Assembly (NCBI GenBank): GCA_030631975.1
Contig: DAOVKD010000005.1
Coordinates: 1 to 13,832 of the forward strand
Length of the DNA stretch: 13,832 bases
Source of the DNA: Candidatus Woesearchaeota archaeon
GTDB lineage: Archaea > Nanobdellota > Nanobdellia > Woesearchaeales > GW2011-AR4
Reading direction: 5' to 3'
The notes below the pieces were generated by a model. The model worked only from the letters and a program-made list of their open reading frames with translations. It was not told the DNA's origin and did not search any database. The position numbers were made by a program, and so were the translations under genes. This document shows positions 12,336-13,832 of this stretch, in pieces. Positions within the stretch are counted from its first letter, which is position 1, and the number at the start of each line of letters is the position of its first letter.

Positions 12336-13832
12336 TCACTCAACCAGAATAGCAACCTTGCCAGGGATTGCCTGTTTTGCCTTTTCCTCTTGTGTTTGCT
12401 CTGCCTTCACTATCTCAACTTTGCAGTCAAACTCTTTTTCAATTGCCTTTTTGTTTTCATTAAGAACCTCTGCCTCATTCTCAATAACAACTTCTGGAAT
12501 CTTTTTTGCATCCTTAACAAGTTTTGGAACTAAGGCAGAAATATCCCTGCCATGCTCTTTAACCATAACAGCCTTGATCAGCTCTCCAACATTCCTTGTT
12601 TTTTCCATCTCTTTTTTCAGTTTCTTGAAAAAATTATATTTCCATTTTTCTGCTGTAAACAGCTTTATTTTCACTGGCTTTTCAACCTTCGCAAGCTTCA
12701 TCACAGCTATTATGTCAGAGATTGTGTTTTGCGTTAAGTCATCTTCTGCGTCAATTTTTTTGTCAATCTTTTTCTCATCATATTCCGGCCATTTTTGCAT
12801 GCTCGCAAATTGCTTATTCCCGGTTTTCTCCCACAGCTCCTCACTTAAATGAGGTGTAAAAGGATTCAGCAAAAGCGCAGCCGCCTCTAAGCTCTTTTTC
12901 ATTACCTCATTTTTTGAGCTCAGATAGTTTACAAACTCCATTAAATATACCAGCGCAATATTGAATTTGAAATTTTCAATATTCTCTGTAACAAGCTTTA
13001 TTGTTTTGTGCGTCTTGCTTTCCATTTTTGCGTCTTTGCCGCCTACAATCTTTTTTTCACACAAACTCATAACCTTATTCAGAAACCTGTAGCTCCCCAA
13101 TATTGCTTTGTCATCCCATTCCATATCCTTGTCAGGGCCTGATACAAACAGCAAAAAGAATCTTGCAGTATCAATCCCATATTTTTCAGCGATCTCATCC
13201 TGCGTAATAACATTTCCTTTGCTTTTGCTCATTACCACGCCATTTTTGTGCAGCATTCCCTGGTTAAAAAGGTTCAATGCTGGTTCGTCAATTTTCAATA
13301 AGCCTATATCCCTTAGAAATTTTGTAAAGAATCTAAAGTAAATCAAATGCATTGTTGCATGCTCTTTCCCGCCTATGTACATGTCAACAGGCATCCAGTA
13401 AGCAGCCTTCTTCTTATCAAAAATTTCCTTGTTGTTTTTAGCATCGCAATACCTCAGGAAATACCATGAGGAATCAACAAAAGTATCCATTGTATCCGTC
13501 TCTCTTCTTGCTTTCCCACCGCACTTTGGGCATTTTGTGTTTACAAACTCCTTGCAGCGCTTTAAAGGATTTCCTTTGCCAATTGCAAACTTGTAGTTTT
13601 CTGGAAGTTTTACTGGAAGATCTTTCTCAGAAACAGGAACTGCGCCGCATTTGCCGCAATATACTGCCGGAATTGGACACCCCCAGAATCTTTGCCTGGA
13701 AATAAGCCAGTCCCGGAGCTTGTACTTCACGGTTTTTTTGCCAAGACCTTTTTTCCTCAAAGAATTGGTAATTTCATCAGCCGCATCCCTGCTGCTCATG
13801 CCGTCAAAATCACCTGAATTTATCAAAACCCC
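12336..13832 (-). CDS. leuS: Leucyl-tRNA synthetase, C-terminal part, bacterial type
   Basis: The visible 498 residues run off the window at the 5' side; the start lies beyond 13832. They begin inside the catalytic core at GVLINSGDFDGM, a segment typical of LeuRS, followed by YKLRDWLISRQRFWGCPIP. A zinc site C59-x2-C62 ... C101-x2-C104 and then SSWYFLRYCD follow. The ATP-binding KMSKS loop is VMSKSKGN (M201-K205). A helical anticodon-binding domain and a small C-terminal domain ending IPGKVAILVE complete it. Linker style and motif order match bacterial-type rather than archaeal LeuRS, which suggests transfer in this lineage or an old acquisition. The codon at 13826 is an internal TTG leucine, not a start. 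It heads the leuS-panD-panE operon. Confidence 0.95.
   Translation of the reverse strand, partial: GVLINSGDFDGMSSRDAADEITNSLRKKGLGKKTVKYKLRDWLISRQRFWGCPIPAVYCGKCGAVPVSEKDLPVKLPENYKFAIGKGNPLKRCKEFVNTKCPKCGGKARRETDTMDTFVDSSWYFLRYCDAKNNKEIFDKKKAAYWMPVDMYIGGKEHATMHLIYFRFFTKFLRDIGLLKIDEPALNLFNQGMLHKNGVVMSKSKGNVITQDEIAEKYGIDTARFFLLFVSGPDKDMEWDDKAILGSYRFLNKVMSLCEKKIVGGKDAKMESKTHKTIKLVTENIENFKFNIALVYLMEFVNYLSSKNEVMKKSLEAAALLLNPFTPHLSEELWEKTGNKQFASMQKWPEYDEKKIDKKIDAEDDLTQNTISDIIAVMKLAKVEKPVKIKLFTAEKWKYNFFKKLKKEMEKTRNVGELIKAVMVKEHGRDISALVPKLVKDAKKIPEVVIENEAEVLNENKKAIEKEFDCKVEIVKAEQTQEEKAKQAIPGKVAILVE

Overview
The window looks like a chromosomal segment of an AT-rich archaeon, most likely a DPANN-type lineage (Woesearchaeota/Pacearchaeota-like); this placement is an inference. 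The main reason is promoter layout. At least seven genes have a TATA-like box (TTTAAATA, ATTTAAATT, TTTTTATAG) about 23-35 bases before the start codon with almost no leader, as in leaderless archaeal transcripts, and bacterial -10/-35 signals are not apparent. Several genes nevertheless resemble bacterial families: a PlsC-type acyltransferase, a bacterial-type LeuRS and a pyruvoyl aspartate decarboxylase.

Layout. Positions 1-150 hold a tandem 54-bp repeat that folds into hairpins, with one compensatory base-pair change. Positions 233-4152 are a housekeeping block: a six-helix membrane protein (-), a PlsC-like acyltransferase (+), a CDP-alcohol phosphatidyltransferase (-), a PHP-domain phosphoesterase (+), NAD kinase (-) and a small CBU_0592-like membrane protein (-). 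Positions 4269-5114 encode a winged-helix protein. Positions 10860-13832 are a second housekeeping block on the minus strand: leuS (cut by the window edge), panD and panE in one tight operon, then a 59-aa zinc-ribbon protein. The operon links leucyl-tRNA synthesis with beta-alanine and pantoate supply for coenzyme A.

Between these blocks, about 5.2-10.3 kb is an accessory region, visibly more AT-rich and built differently. It carries a DUF4145 protein, two membrane proteins and two unrecognised proteins with HEPN-like helical segments, followed by an orphan nucleotidyltransferase-like protein. The long gaps between genes are highly structured. Two homologous foldable elements (about 5280-5406 and 7235-7401) lie in direct orientation. 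Each has an outer stem, an internal loop, an inner stem and a variable branched tip, which is the architecture of an integron attC site. The outer arm of the second element pairs perfectly with the outer arm following the first, and the half-arm after the second pairs perfectly with a sequence at 10187. That is the cross-pairing expected if 5405-7399 and 7400-~10194 are two adjacent mobile cassettes. The same boundaries carry longer terminal inverted repeats, and two genes inside the first unit have their own inverted repeats. Small hairpins with a TTTGAT loop, most with flanking GA pairs, are inserted in the left arms.

No integrase or transposase is visible. The integron-cassette reading therefore competes with nested non-autonomous inverted-repeat elements and with a structured RNA family. 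This region is the best candidate for an undescribed system.
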